Of a DNA stretch of 64,000 nt, positions 42,723-53,422 are shown in pieces. This DNA is from Merzomyia westermanni. Its lineage: Eukaryota > Arthropoda > Insecta > Diptera > Tephritidae. The stretch is taken from positions 52,520,964-52,584,963 of the forward strand of contig OX465291.1 in the NCBI GenBank assembly GCA_949987695.1, given 5' to 3'. Both the position numbers and the translations under genes were made by a program. How positions within the stretch are numbered: the stretch's first letter is position 1; the number at the start of each line of letters is the position of its first letter. Under the pieces are notes generated by a model. It was given only the letters and a program-made list of their open reading frames with translations. It had not been told where the DNA came from and did not search any database.

Positions 42723-44439
42723 TGGATAGGATAGACTAATATTAGGATTGGGTTAATATCTGAAACATATAACCATCCACCCATATTTATAGCACCATTT
42801 GGCTCATTTTCACAAAATGGCCGGGTGTAACACTGGAATAAGATTTAAAGACATTGATCGGTTTGGTTCATGGAAGTACCACGTTCAGAATTATTTGAGA
42901 TCTCTTTAAGTAAATAAGTAGATTGTAGGAATAACGACCAAACCGCCTCAATCTGGGTTATGCTATGTATTTGCTTTAATAAGAGTTAATATGCTTAGTA
43001 ATAAACAAAACCCCTTAGCCCCAAAACATCCTCTTGGCTACACCGCACCTCAACTTCATCTATATGTGTGCATGTACTCGTATTAATGTGGTAGAGCTTG
43101 GCGTCGCAGACGTTATGTCGACAAATTTTTCTAAGAACTATTAAATCGGGTAGCTACTGAGGTGCATTCATTTAGCAGACTATTTGGAATGGATGCCTAT
43201 TTGTCTGTTTTCGTGTCTTCTGCATATTTGTCTGCCTGACTGGTCTATTCGTTTGTATGAATTCATATGATTGCTTTTTTTACGCCAAATGCATGGCGCT
43301 CAGTTCCGTTATTATTATTGACTTTTTTTATGTATATATTTGCTGCTTTTACACCTACATATTTACGTACATAAATGACAAATATATACAGAAGTATATA
43401 CGCTACGAACCGACCCTACAGGACAAAATTAGCAATTACTCGGCTGTTGGTCTTGAAATAAAATTATAACTATGTAACTAATTTTCTTCAACGGAATTTT
43501 GAGATCCGACTGTTCTTTAATACATTTCAAAAATTTTTAATTACTTTTGAATTAAATTTAAAAAATTTCCATAACCTCCGCAAAAAATTTGAAAATTAAA
43601 TTTCAATATACTTTGCAGTTCATAATTTTCCACCGATTATGAAAAATATATTGTAATGACAGATTTTGAAAATTAGTACAACCCACCGCGATTTTGTTTA
43701 TTTTTATGACTTTTTTGTGCAACATTCAGAGAGTTGGGTAAAATTTTTAGAAAATCGATAGTGCATAACAAAAAAAATATTGAATAACAAAAGCTAATTC
43801 AAAATAATTGTGTGAATATGTCAAAGCTAAAAAATAGTTAAAAAAAAATTTTCATTGAAAAAGTTAAATTTATCAATAAAAATTCCAAGTATGCAGCTTT
43901 ATAACCCATTCAGTGTTAATATAATAAGGTGCAAATTTTATGTCAGAGTTCTAGTTGATTTTTAATGAAGGATTTTGATATATGTATAAAAAAGTAAACA
44001 AATTTGATTAATTGGTCTGTTAACCTGCCCTAGTTTATTAAAAAAAACTTTTAGTTTTCTAAATTTCCTACAGGGTATGCACATGTAAACGCATATGCAT
44101 GCGTGTGTACAAGTACAAATTAATGATTCTATACGCCCAAATTGTTTAATTATGAAACAATTTGTGTACACAAACCATTTTGGGTTTTATGCGCTTTCCA
44201 CAGAATTTTTGAGTGATTGCATTTTATTTGATTTGTTGAATTTACAAATTTATTGTTTGCATTGTGGAATTTTATTATAGCCTAGGTAGTACTTCCAATG
44301 TAGAGAGTTATAAAATTTGTATGAATTCAAATAGGATGGGCTAAACAAAAAAAATGTAATAAGTAGTTTCTGGGTAATATGTTAATTCATATATCGTCGG
44401 TGACACTGCAAAACCGCGTAAGTGATATCTGAGTTTGGC
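42723..44439. other. AT-rich intergenic, nothing recognised
   Basis: No transposase, LINE or paired termini recognised. ORFs at 43257-43469 and 43962-44280 lack motifs. Confidence 0.45.
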
Positions 44440-44609
44440 TGTTTTTAAACAACAAATTGCTTAATTTAAAGACAAATACTGACCTGATGGAAAAAGTTCC
44501 CATCAAGATCGATTCTTTTAATTATTTTCCAAACCAACATGTAGTTTTTTTGAGAACTAGAGGGTCCGGCAGACTTTGTCCTGCTCAGAAATTTACCTGC
44601 ATGGATCTA

Positions 44610-44640
44610 GAAATATCCCTATCCCTATCCCTATCCAACT
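44610..44640. repeat. Hexanucleotide (ATCCCT)n
   Basis: Short array of about four ATCCCT units inside the DINE-like left part. Confidence 0.9.
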
Positions 44641-44798
44641 CTGATATTTATTCACCTTTTAAACTTTCTCGCGACTTCCACGAATAATTCAAGACCAAAA
44701 TTAGCCAAATCGGTATAGCCGTTCTCGAGTTTTAGCAAGACTGACGAACAGCAATTCATTTATATCTATATATCTATCTATCTATCTATCTATATATA

Positions 44799-45168
44799 CA
44801 AGGTGGCGCAAAAGTAATCTGCCGATGTTCAGCATATCGGTTGTGGCACGTGCAGTGTGTGCTGTTGCACCGTCTTGTTGGAACCACATGTTTTCCAATC
44901 CCAATTCATCAAGTTGCGGCAAAAAGAACTCGTTGATCATTGCTCTGTAGCGCTCACCATTCACAGTAACCGTTTGGCCCCGACCGATTATTGGTCAAAT
45001 AAATAGTCAGCAATATTCCGCGTTCTGGAGCAGTGTAGCGTAATATTGTTTATTAACGTGTATTTCGCATGTGTTTACTACAAAAATGTCAAAACAGAAC
45101 TGACTTTAGGGGCCAATCGCAAAATTTATAGCATTTTCTGATAGGAGGATGACTTTTGCGCCACCCTG
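44799..45168 (-). mobile_element. Internally deleted mariner (370 bp)
   Basis: Left end CAAGGTGGCGCAAAAGTAAT, right end the inverse of CAGGGTGGCGCAAAAGTC, flanked by TA on both sides in a TA/TCTA microsatellite. The inside retains a piece of transposase on the minus strand (44782-44964 frame): NGERYRAMINEFFLPQLDEL, NMWFQQDGATAHTARA with the second catalytic Asp, then a jump to the terminus. The DDE core on both sides of this piece is deleted, so it is non-autonomous. Confidence 0.85.
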
Positions 45169-45299
45169 TATATATATATATATATAAAAAAATTTAGCCG
45201 TTTTTCGCGTTGTGATGAACTTTACGGAGAATGGCTAAACCGATTTTAACCAAACTTTGCCACATGGAAGAGACACATGTGGAGAAGGTTTATAACTAA

Positions 45300-45950
45300 A
45301 AAAGGGGGTTATCATAAAAGGGGGCGGGGCACCTCCCATACAGACTAAATTTTTCATGGTGAATATCTATAAAAGTGTTTTTGTCTTTACTACAACAACA
45401 ACAACAACAATATCTTTAAAAGTGTTAAAGGTAGGAACATGAAAATTGGTATAGAGCTATAGGATACCAACACCATTCTCACCCATAAAACTGGAGTTAT
45501 CGAAAAAGGGGGCGTGGTACCTCCCATACAATCTTAATTTTTCAAGGTGAATATCTCTAAAGGGGTTTAAGGTAGGGACCTGAAATTTGGTATAGACCTA
45601 TATGATATCAAAAGCATTCAAACACATAAAAAAGGGGTTATCAGAAAAAGGGGCGTGGCACCTCCCATACAAACTAAATTTTTCAAGCAGAATATCTGTG
45701 AAAGGGTTCAAAGTAGGGACCTGGAAATTGGTATAGACCTATATGATATTAAAAGCATTCTCACACATAAAAAGGGGGGTTATCAGAAATAGGGGCGTGG
45801 CATCTCCCATACAAACTTAAATTTTCAAGCAGAATATTAGTGAAAAGGTCTGAGGTAAGGACCTGGAAATCGCTATAGAGCTATAGGATATCAAAACCCT
45901 TTTAGCGCATAAAAGTAAGGGTTATGTGAAAAGGGGGCGTGGCACAAAGA
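45300..45950 (+). repeat. Tandem array, about 145-bp unit
   Basis: About five degenerate units, each with GGGGCGTGGCACCTCCCATA, AATTTTTCAAGC.GAATATCT, AAGGTAGGGACCTGAAA and TATAGACCTATATGATATCA, the last followed by AACACATAAAAA. A (CAA)n insert occurs at 45390-45410 in the first unit. Related units lie at 33430-33735. Confidence 0.85.
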
Positions 45951-46015
45951 ACACCTTTCATTTTAATTTTTCTTTCACCCAGCGAAGCGGGTGAGGGTCC
46001 GCTAGTATATATAGA

Positions 46016-46265
46016 TAAATATAACGGCGAGAACCGGAGAAGATTCAATGATGAGCTGTATGAGCTTTACGCAGATGCCGACATAGTTCAGCGAATTAAA
46101 ACCCCGCGGCTTCGTTGGCTAGGCCACGTAGTGCGAATGAGCGAAGATGCTCCAGCCCAGAAGGTATTCTTATCGGCACCCGCCGGTGGAAGCAGAGGAA
46201 GAGGGAGACCACCACTCCGATGGAAGGACCCAGTGGAGACCGATTTGCGATACCGGGGTGTCTTC
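46016..46265 (+). mobile_element. RTE-like LINE fragment (C-terminal region)
   Basis: Frame reads RRRFNDELYELYADADIVQR, LRWLGHVVRMSEDAPAQKVF and GRGRPPLRWKDPVETDLRYR, matching the C-terminus of the LINE at 58809-59690 almost residue for residue. It begins immediately after the DINE-like CTAGT end. Both ends are truncated and the last residues diverge at GVF. Confidence 0.88.
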
Positions 46266-46449
46266 AATACAGTAATAATAATTTGGGAGCGCTAATAATT
46301 TAAATTTTAAACCAAAAAAACTTTCTACGCGTGCAGAAAAAATTGTATCCAGCAGTGAAATGAAGAATAAAAAAGGCCAAAATTTCCTTGCTTAACATCC
46401 AATATGTATGGGAATAATACTTCAATACATTGAAATGAACATACATTTG
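46266..46449. other. Short intergenic spacer
   Basis: AT-rich; nothing recognised. Confidence 0.4.
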
Positions 46450-47039
46450 TACCCGGTGGGGAAGTCAGTAACTAGTGAGAATAATTTCTGGTTCAGAACT
46501 AGAGATAAAGTGGCTAATAAGAACTAGTGAGAAACCGGGAGTTTTGCAATCATTAAAATTTAATAAAATTTAGATTCGTATTTGGAAAAATGTTTTGTTC
46601 TTGTAACGTTCTTTAAAGAAAGTTTAAAACTTGAAATAAAAAAATACAAAATTTATCAGTGGTTTGAAAAAGTTGTTCAAAACGGGGGTCGCGAACGTAG
46701 GCAATCCTTTGGCAAAACGTCTCCGAGAGTGCAGTTCTATCGTGTAAGGCTTCTCGAAATATTTTTTTTTAATTCTAAACTAACTACATCCAAACTGCAG
46801 GATTTGGAAATAGTTCAGAACTGGAGCAATATTAGCAATAAACGAACTACATCCCACCTGTCGAATTTTTAACTAGTTCGGAACTGTCGCAAAGGTAATG
46901 CAGCGGGGGACAATTTCCACCGCCTAGGACATCGCCATGTTAAATTAGCCAGTTGATTACATGTGAAAGAGATTGAAGGTGAACTACTTGTGGTTCGAAA
47001 CGCACTAGATTCAGAACTAGAGATTTTCCCCACAGGGTA
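46450..47039. mobile_element. Candidate MITE with TACCC..GGGTA ends
   Basis: Left end TACCCGGTGGGGAA, right end TTCCCCACAGGGTA: inverted termini with two mismatches and possible TA target. The interior contains many GAACTAG/AACTAGT motifs, and GACATCGCCATGTTAAA, which is also present near 33008. Non-coding. The plus-strand frame at 46582-46872 shows no known domain. Confidence 0.5.
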
Positions 47040-48059
47040 TCCACTAAAATACTGCTTGGGTTTATTGGTGGTTTTTGTTCTTACAAATTTCCCTCCTGTC
47101 ATTGCCAATGGTTTTGTTTGTGTAAAGGATCAACGTTGTGTTTGCGTATGCCTCTGTTAATTGCCCATAGTGGTGAACGTTTTAAGTCTCTCGTAAATCC
47201 ACCCATGTCAAGAGAGGACGAATGAACGGCCGTGTGTCAAAGCGCCTGGTGAAATGTACAATAGCACTGTCGTTCTGTTCAATCTTCTGGAAAGGTGGTA
47301 TATTTAAATGAAACAATCTTCCATGTATTTCTGTGTGTTTGAGGCGCTTTCTGGCCTGCAAGGAAATTGCCCTTACTTCTTGCTCTTAATTTTTTTTGTG
47401 CGTTGTAACATTCGACTTTTTTATTTTAAAGTAAATTTGTCGTTTTTAATGGATGTGTCGTTTGGTGGATGAACGTGTATCTTGGTGTTTATGCACATCG
47501 AAGTGTTGTTGTATATTTGTTGTGTGCTGTAAAGTTAATTGTAAATTAAATATTGATTCTTTAGACTTGCGGCATTGCTTAAACACATTTACAAGTTTCT
47601 TAACAAACAATTCACGGTCCATATGCCTTGAACGGTATTGCGTTTTTCTTTCTGAGTTTAACAAGCTATTAATTGGTTCAAGGAATTTTAACGACTATGT
47701 ACTTAGATTAGATTGATGAGTTTTACATTTTTGCTATCTAGAGATGCTTCTTTGTCACGCTGATTTAAAAAAAGAAACGAAATTTATGGGACCTTTTTAT
47801 TTTGAATTGGTGTATTTAATAATCTTTGTCGAGTCCAAATCTTAAATAGATATATTTACAACACTAGTAAAAAGTGGGCAGGGTTCTATACCGATTTTGA
47901 CTATTTTCACGGCAAACTCTTTACTGCTACACATGGTAACTTGGTCATGGCATAAAGGGGGCGTGAAACAGCATAAATGAGTCGAGATAGATATTGAGTT
48001 CCTCATTAAATTTTGATATTCAATTTCCTTGGCATTTTTTGGTACCGAATATTTTGGAA
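47040..48059. other. Intergenic, nothing recognised
   Basis: Opposed frames at 47446-47716 and 47842-48069 lack motifs. An AAAGTGGGCAGGGTTCTATACC block at 47872 resembles the 23.4-kb repeats in inverse orientation. Confidence 0.35.
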
Positions 48060-49395
48060 AATACAACAAAAGTGGCGAGAAAAAGTTTTGGTAAAAATGA
48101 GAAAAACTGTCTCAGTAAATTTGCAATACAGAACACAGGGTCAAATGCTAGGTAGACAGTGGGGATTGAGTCCAGAACTCACCGCATGGATATACAAAGC
48201 AGTTATTCAACCGATCTTAGCCTACGTGGCAATAGTGTGGTGGAAGGCAGTCGAGGTGAACTACATTAGCAAAATGCTACGCAAAGTTCAGAGAGCAGCC
48301 TGTGGTGCGATCACCGGGGCGATTAGATCATGCCCCACAGAGGCCCCGAACGTTATATGTAACATGACACCGATCGATTTCTTTATCAAGGAAACAGCAT
48401 CCAAGGGTGCACTTAGGCTTCGGGAGTTGGGATTCTGGAAAGAGCGCACATACGGCCACAGCCGTATTCTGCTGAATATTAAAACTAAAACGGAAAACAT
48501 ATGTCCCAGAACAGTTTTAGACACAAACTTCAAGATTATATTCCCTTCCAGGAAGAAATGGGAAAAAAGAGGAATTCACTCAGAAATTCGACATTTTAGT
48601 TTTCACGAACGGATCAAAAATGGCCTGCGAAGTAGGAGTGGGCATTTTTGCGGCACTCTCGGCCATGTCCATATCTATGCGTCTCCCAGACTGAGCGAGC
48701 GTTTTTCAATCAGAAATCTGCTCTATCCAGGAGGTATGCAGGGCATTACTGTGTGCGGACATCACAACGGGCTCTCTGGTCAGCAACGATTACATCGAGC
48801 CTGGTTAGTCAGTGCAGAAAGTGGACCATGAACCTGGCTAGTCGACATTCATTTGGCCAATATGGGTACCGGGGCATCGTAACACACAGGGCTGGTACGG
48901 CGTGCATCGGCTCTCGGTGCCTCAGAGGCGAAGGAGGTCCTTGTACTCCTGGGACTTATCAAGGGTCGGATCTCTCAGTATTGGCTTAGCGAGGCGAAGC
49001 ATAGGTGGAATCTTTTACAGTCTTGCAGAGTGGCACAGAGTCTATGACCCTCCTTCAACGAAACACGATCTTCGAGCCTTTTGAGGGCGAACAGACGAGA
49101 CATTTTCAGATTAGTTGCGGTGCTCACTGGGCATTGGGCTATTGGGACGCACGTGGCATGGATGGGACCCGAGGCGGAAGGGACGGCGGAACACCTGCTG
49201 TGCGATTGTCCAGCACAATGCCGAGGCAGAATGAAATTTCTCGTGAAACCCCTCTTCGGGAGCCTCTTCGAGCTTGGAAATATTAAGCCCGTTAAGTTTT
49301 TAATCGATTAATTCACGAGATGTGGTAATAAAACGGCGTATCTACGCTAATTGGAGTGGAGGGACCCGCCACTCCAACCAAGCAACCAACCAAAT
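48060..49395 (+). mobile_element. I-like LINE 3' part with RNase H
   Basis: In order: GLSPELTAWIYKAVIQPILA (RT C-terminal helix region), AIVWWKAVEVNYISKMLRKV, RAACGAITGAIRSCPTEA, NMTPIDFFIKETASKGALRL, then an RNase H domain starting VFTDGSKMACEVGVGIF (about 48598-48650, another frame). WPIWVPGHRNTQGW follows near 48855 (conserved WVPGH). A C-terminal RDIFRLVAVLTGHWAIGTHV...EHLLCDCPA carries the Cys region (49081-49311). It ends with CAACCAAGCAACCAACCAA at 49375-49393, a CAAN-type tail. Several frameshifts and stops; 5'-truncated. Confidence 0.82.
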
Positions 49396-49950
49396 TTGCA
49401 AAGCAATATTTCTAAACGAAAAGAGTTGCACAATTGAAAAACTTGAAAAAAAAACCGAACCTAGGGCAGGTTAGGTTGAATTGGCTGCCACAGAGGCCAG
49501 TGTCGTTTTGATGACACGAAAATTCAACTTCACTCCTCGTCTGCTAACCACTTTCCCTACCTTGACATAGGCCATCAAGGCCTAGATTTTAAACACCGCT
49601 TATGTTATCCAGAAAGGGAACCCTGAGGCAGCACTGTTTGGCACCACTTAACGCCTGGCAGTTACAGCTGAGGTATTTCACTGTTTACTTAGCATAACAT
49701 AGGGCACTCCTAGCAGTTCTGCGTACATCCCAATGAGGTAATGGTGGGTAAGTACTTCTAATTTCCAACTTTTCTCAGGATGTAGATATGACGAGATCTT
49801 TTGAGATCAAATTTTAACCAGATTTGCTTAGATTTCCAACACCTTGGGGCTTTTAGCCATCTTTATTTAGTTGGTCTGTAGATGTACTCATAAAACTAAG
49901 CTTTCTTGTCAGAAAGAACCCAATTCGTCGTACCTTGCCTGGCAAGTGTA
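49396..49950. other. Intergenic, possible repeat near 49450-49750
   Basis: Contains GGCAGGTTAGGTTGAATTGG and downstream non-coding sequence of the sort dispersed in fly genomes. I cannot assign a family or find a second copy here. Confidence 0.35.
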
Positions 49951-51262
49951 CAGGGTGGCTAATGAAAGCCGCTACCAAAAAAAAATTAAATAACTTTTTT
50001 TCTATTTAATGAATCTGGTTAATTTTTTTTTTATTTTGCAGATTGACTTTTACATTTAACAAAAATGGATAACTGGGACACTGAAACAAGAATTTGGATT
50101 GTCCGCCGCTATCACGCACTGGAGTCCGTAGTTTCGGTTCAAAGAGAGTATAGGCGCACGTTTGGCGGCAATCCTCCGAGCAGATGGACCTTAATAAGAC
50201 TTGTAAACAATTTTGCCGAGCATGGGACAGTCAACAGAAGACCTTGCCATCGAAACCCTTCAGTTCGAACGGAGGAAACAATCGCTGCTGTAGCTACTGC
50301 CATACAAAACAATCCACGTGTTTCGACAAGAAGCATCTGCTCAAATGGGTGTAAGCAGACAGTCATTATAGTCAATTATGCACAAAGATTTGGACTTATT
50401 CCCATATAAAATTCAAATGGCCAACAAACTGAACGCTGCAGACTTGCCGATTCGCTTGGAATTTTGCCAGAAGATGCTTCAAATGGTGGAAGAGGATGGA
50501 AACATGTTGAACTGTCTTTTCATGTCTGACGAGGCCCATTTCGATTTAAACGGCAACATAAACAAACAAAATTGTCGAATATGGAGTGCTTCCAACCCAC
50601 AGATACTCCATGAGACGGAATTGCATCCACTTCGTGTCACAGTGTGGTGTGCAGTTTCATCACGCTGCATTGTCGGGCCCTACTTCTTCGAAGAAAACGG
50701 TCACACCGTTACGGTTACTGGAGACCGTTACTTGAGCATGTTGAGAAAATTTTTCTATCCAGAATTACGCCGAATGAGAATTTCTTTCAACTCTGTGTGG
50801 TTTCAGCAAGATGGTGCAGCTCCTCATATAGCCCAACCTGTTATGACAGAATTGCGACGAAAATTTCCCAATAAGCTGATATCCAGAAACTCCACATTCC
50901 GTTGGCCACCTAGGTCACCTGACCTTACTGCACCTGACTCTTTCTTGTGGGGTTATTGCAAACAGGAAGTCTTCAAAGCAAAACCAACAAATTTGAATGA
51001 ACTAAGGCAATCCATTCGAGAAACAATTGCGGCTATTCCTGTCTCAACTCTCCAAGTAGTAATGAACAACTTTTTGGTAAGATGCCGCACATGCATCGAC
51101 GAGCAGGGGGGGCATTTAAATTCCATTATTTTTAAAACTAATTAAGCTATATTTAATAAAATTTAATGAGCTTTAACATGAATAAAAGAAAAATGAATTC
51201 CATACACTGAAAAAAAAAATTATTTGAGTTTCTTAATGTAGCAAAATTCATCAGCCACCCTG
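49951..51262 (+). mobile_element. DD41D mariner element, full length
   Basis: Left end CAGGGTGGCTAATGAA...GCTAC, right end GTAGC...TTCATCAGCCACCCTG: inverted terminal repeats of about 25 bp with few mismatches. They are flanked by TA at 49949-49950 and 51263-51264. Length 1312 bp, normal for mariner. Contains one transposase gene, mutated (next entry). The right flank is a TATATA run. Confidence 0.92.
50065..51145 (+). pseudogene. Mariner DD41D transposase, two lesions
   Basis: Starts MDNWDTETRIWIVRRYHALE. The N-terminal helix-turn-helix region runs to STRSI. A one-base deletion near 50335 shifts the frame there. The downstream frame opens with SAQMGVSRQSL-stop-SIMHKDLDLFPYK, so a TAG at about 50373-50375 is the second lesion. 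The catalytic part is intact: SDEAHFDLNG (first Asp), VWFQQDGAAPH (second Asp), WPPRSPDLTAPDSFLWG (third Asp). Exactly 41 residues separate the second and third Asp, so this is DD41D, as in the rosa group known from tephritids, not the usual DD34D. The C-terminus is at 51145. Confidence 0.9.
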
Positions 51263-51264
51263 TA

Positions 51265-51639
51265 TATACCATAAAGTTTCCTTCAACGTCCTTGTGTCCT
51301 AGGATCCTTGTAAGGTTGTTGAACATTGACTCCATGGTTGGAATATCCAATCGATAAAACGATCTGTGTAAGAAAATAGATGAAAACTCATTAGTTGTAC
51401 GCTTAAAAAAGATTCATAGTAAATTATACTAGACTTTTCCACTCGGTTGCATGCAAATCTGTTACTTTTAGGGCTGGGTGTTGATGCAAAGTTCCATGGG
51501 CGGCTATTATTAATGCGAGGCACCATTTCGTCTTTTGGCGGTGTTAAATTGTGTCTTTATAGAGAATACTTACTGACAACATTTTAATCAGTTAGAAGCT
51601 AAGTAATTCGGCGCGAAATGTTTGCTCTGCCACCGAAAA
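51265..51639. other. Intergenic, nothing recognised
   Basis: A possible continuation of the neighbouring LINE remnant; no motif that I can support. Confidence 0.3.
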
Positions 51640-51960
51640 CCCTAGCCCAACTAAACTTTCGTACTTTGGTTTGGTCTATAAACAGTCTGATGCCCTTTAT
51701 GGCGCATTTGAAAACTTTCCTCGTGTCAGGTAGCAAAACCAGCCTAAGATAAGATTATGACACTTCGTCTGATTTCTTGTTACCTTAATATTCCTTTTGC
51801 TAGGAGACCATATAAGCGTGATCTTTGCAGGACTGGCTATAGTGTTTAGCATCTCCTTAAATTTAATGAGGGCTATAACGGGTGTAGTTGATGAGTTTAG
51901 CGTCATGAGCTTGCCTGTTCGAGTATAGGTATAGTGAACCCTGTCGATAAGACCACTTCT
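51640..51960 (-). mobile_element. I-like LINE RNase H remnant
   Basis: The minus strand reads ALIKFKEMLNTIASPAKITL followed by IWSPSKRNIKVTRNQ. This fits the (L)-x-WVPGHxNIxGNE RNase H motif of I-like LINEs, with the GH replaced by SK. About 320 bp survive. The clade and limits are uncertain. Confidence 0.45.
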
Positions 51961-52755
51961 CCACACTGTAGTCCATTTTGGTCCATTCTGTGTAAAGTAA
52001 GACGACTCCCTCTTAAAATCCCTCGCCTTCTTAGTTCCTTCTTGAGGTTAATCTAACCTTAAAATTTTAGTCAAATTTTTTCTTTGTCTGTGTGGTTGTT
52101 TTCGGATCACTAAAAAGCAGTTGTATGGAATTGAATGGTTTAGATCTGTAGGTATTCCATGCTTTTTTAGGTGTTCAAAATAATATTATTTATTTCATAA
52201 AATATCTCTTACGTACTCCCAAGATATGCGTAAAAAAAGAAATAACTTAAAATTAAAAAAAAAAAAAAACAAATTTTAAATCCAAATATTTGTTACATAT
52301 TTTAAGGTCTCTCAAAATATGTATCTTTTTTTCACGCAAGCTGTGAAGAATAGCCCGAAACTCAAAAGCCGGCATTGTAAAATATGATATCGAAATTAGC
52401 GGGATTGTTGAAATTCAACAAAATTGGTATTTTTTATAGGCATCCTAACGCCATAAATTAACAACAAATGTTCTGTATGTGGCACATGCATTACCGAAAA
52501 CGCGGGTGTTATTGACACCACCCTTCGTATCAGCGCAATAACGCACCGGCGCACTACGTTACACAGCACTCGTCAGTTCAACCCATATTATTTGTTAATT
52601 TGTTTTTATATAAATCATTATTTATTTTTTCACATGTTGACAGTATTTATACTCTAAATAAAAATGATGCATGTTTAAAAATAAATCATGGGAATGAGGT
52701 TAGTAAGTTGATCTCAAAACTACATATTTATATACATTCTCGATTTATTGTGCAT
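51961..52755. other. AT-rich intergenic, A-tract
   Basis: Includes a poly-A run at 52255-52270. No coding or terminal-repeat structure recognised. Confidence 0.4.
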
Positions 52756-52763
52756 GTATCTAT

Positions 52764-53414
52764 CAGTGATGTCGCGAATATTCGCATTCGCATTCTCGAA
52801 TGTTGGCATGTTTTTGGACATTCGCATTCGCAAAATTTCTGCGACACACTGTTCTTCAGAAATCGCGGGATCATCTAACTCTAGTTTCAACAAAGCGCTG
52901 TCAAGATACACATTTTTATACCACTTTGGTGCCACACTTTGGAAAATTAAGGTGCTACAACTGCTTTATTTTCAATTATTTGTGAGTTTTATGTCTTCAG
53001 GTTCAATATTGCATTATTTAAATTTGTTTGTTTTAATATTGAATGCAAAGCACCGTGTGTTGGTTTGTGTGTGTGTGGGGCTTCCGAGTTAGCTGCGCTA
53101 CTTGCAGACATATACCCTGGCCAGGAGCGCCAGAAACACTAGATTGTTACAAACTCATCGTAGACAAAATAAAAATCGGCAACACTTAATACTTCGACCT
53201 ACAACGCTTATGGCGCTATGAAAAATTTCGAGAGGGGTCCCCAAACGAAACGCACGGCGATCGAACGAGACTGCATAGCCAGCCATATACAATTGGCGAC
53301 AAATTTGAACAAAAACTGAATATTCGCACTAGCATTCGCATTCGCAAATATCATTAGTGGATATTCGCATTCGCATTCGCGAATATTAAAAAAGTGGCAT
53401 TCGTTGCATCACTG
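52764..53414. mobile_element. hAT-like non-autonomous element (651 bp)
   Basis: Starts CAGTGATGTCGCGAATATTC and ends GCATTCGTTGCATCACTG; the outer CAGTGATG/CATCACTG are perfect inverted ends. Flanked by GTATCTAT (52756-52763) and GTATATAT (53415-53422), a 7/8 match in an 8-bp target duplication. Sub-terminal ATTCGCATTCGC hexamer repeats occur at both sides on both strands. A 71-codon minus frame (52720-52935) spans the left part and may be a leftover transposase piece, but I recognise no domain in it. Confidence 0.78.
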
Positions 53415-53422
53415 GTATATAT

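Larger units (their letters stand above)
44440..46005 (+). mobile_element. Helitron/DINE-like region with mariner inside
   Basis: Left part (44440-44798): GAGGGTCCGGCAGACTTTG, GCCGTTCTCGAGTTTTAGC and GAACAGCAATTCATTTATAT, then a TCTA microsatellite. Right part (45169-46005): a TA microsatellite, GAATGGCTAAACCGATTTTA, five tandem units of about 145 bp, and an end CACCC-AGCGAAGC-GGGTG hairpin (45977-45995) followed by CTAGT (46002-46006). A hairpin a few bases before CTAG/T is the Helitron 3' end. The tandem array fits DINE-type elements. The left part could be a separate related element; a deleted mariner separates the two. Confidence 0.62.

Noticed and set aside
45300..45950. 145-bp units considered as a CRISPR or centromeric satellite
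   Set aside because: Only about five degenerate units, inside an element with a Helitron-like end; the units fit a DINE-type core.
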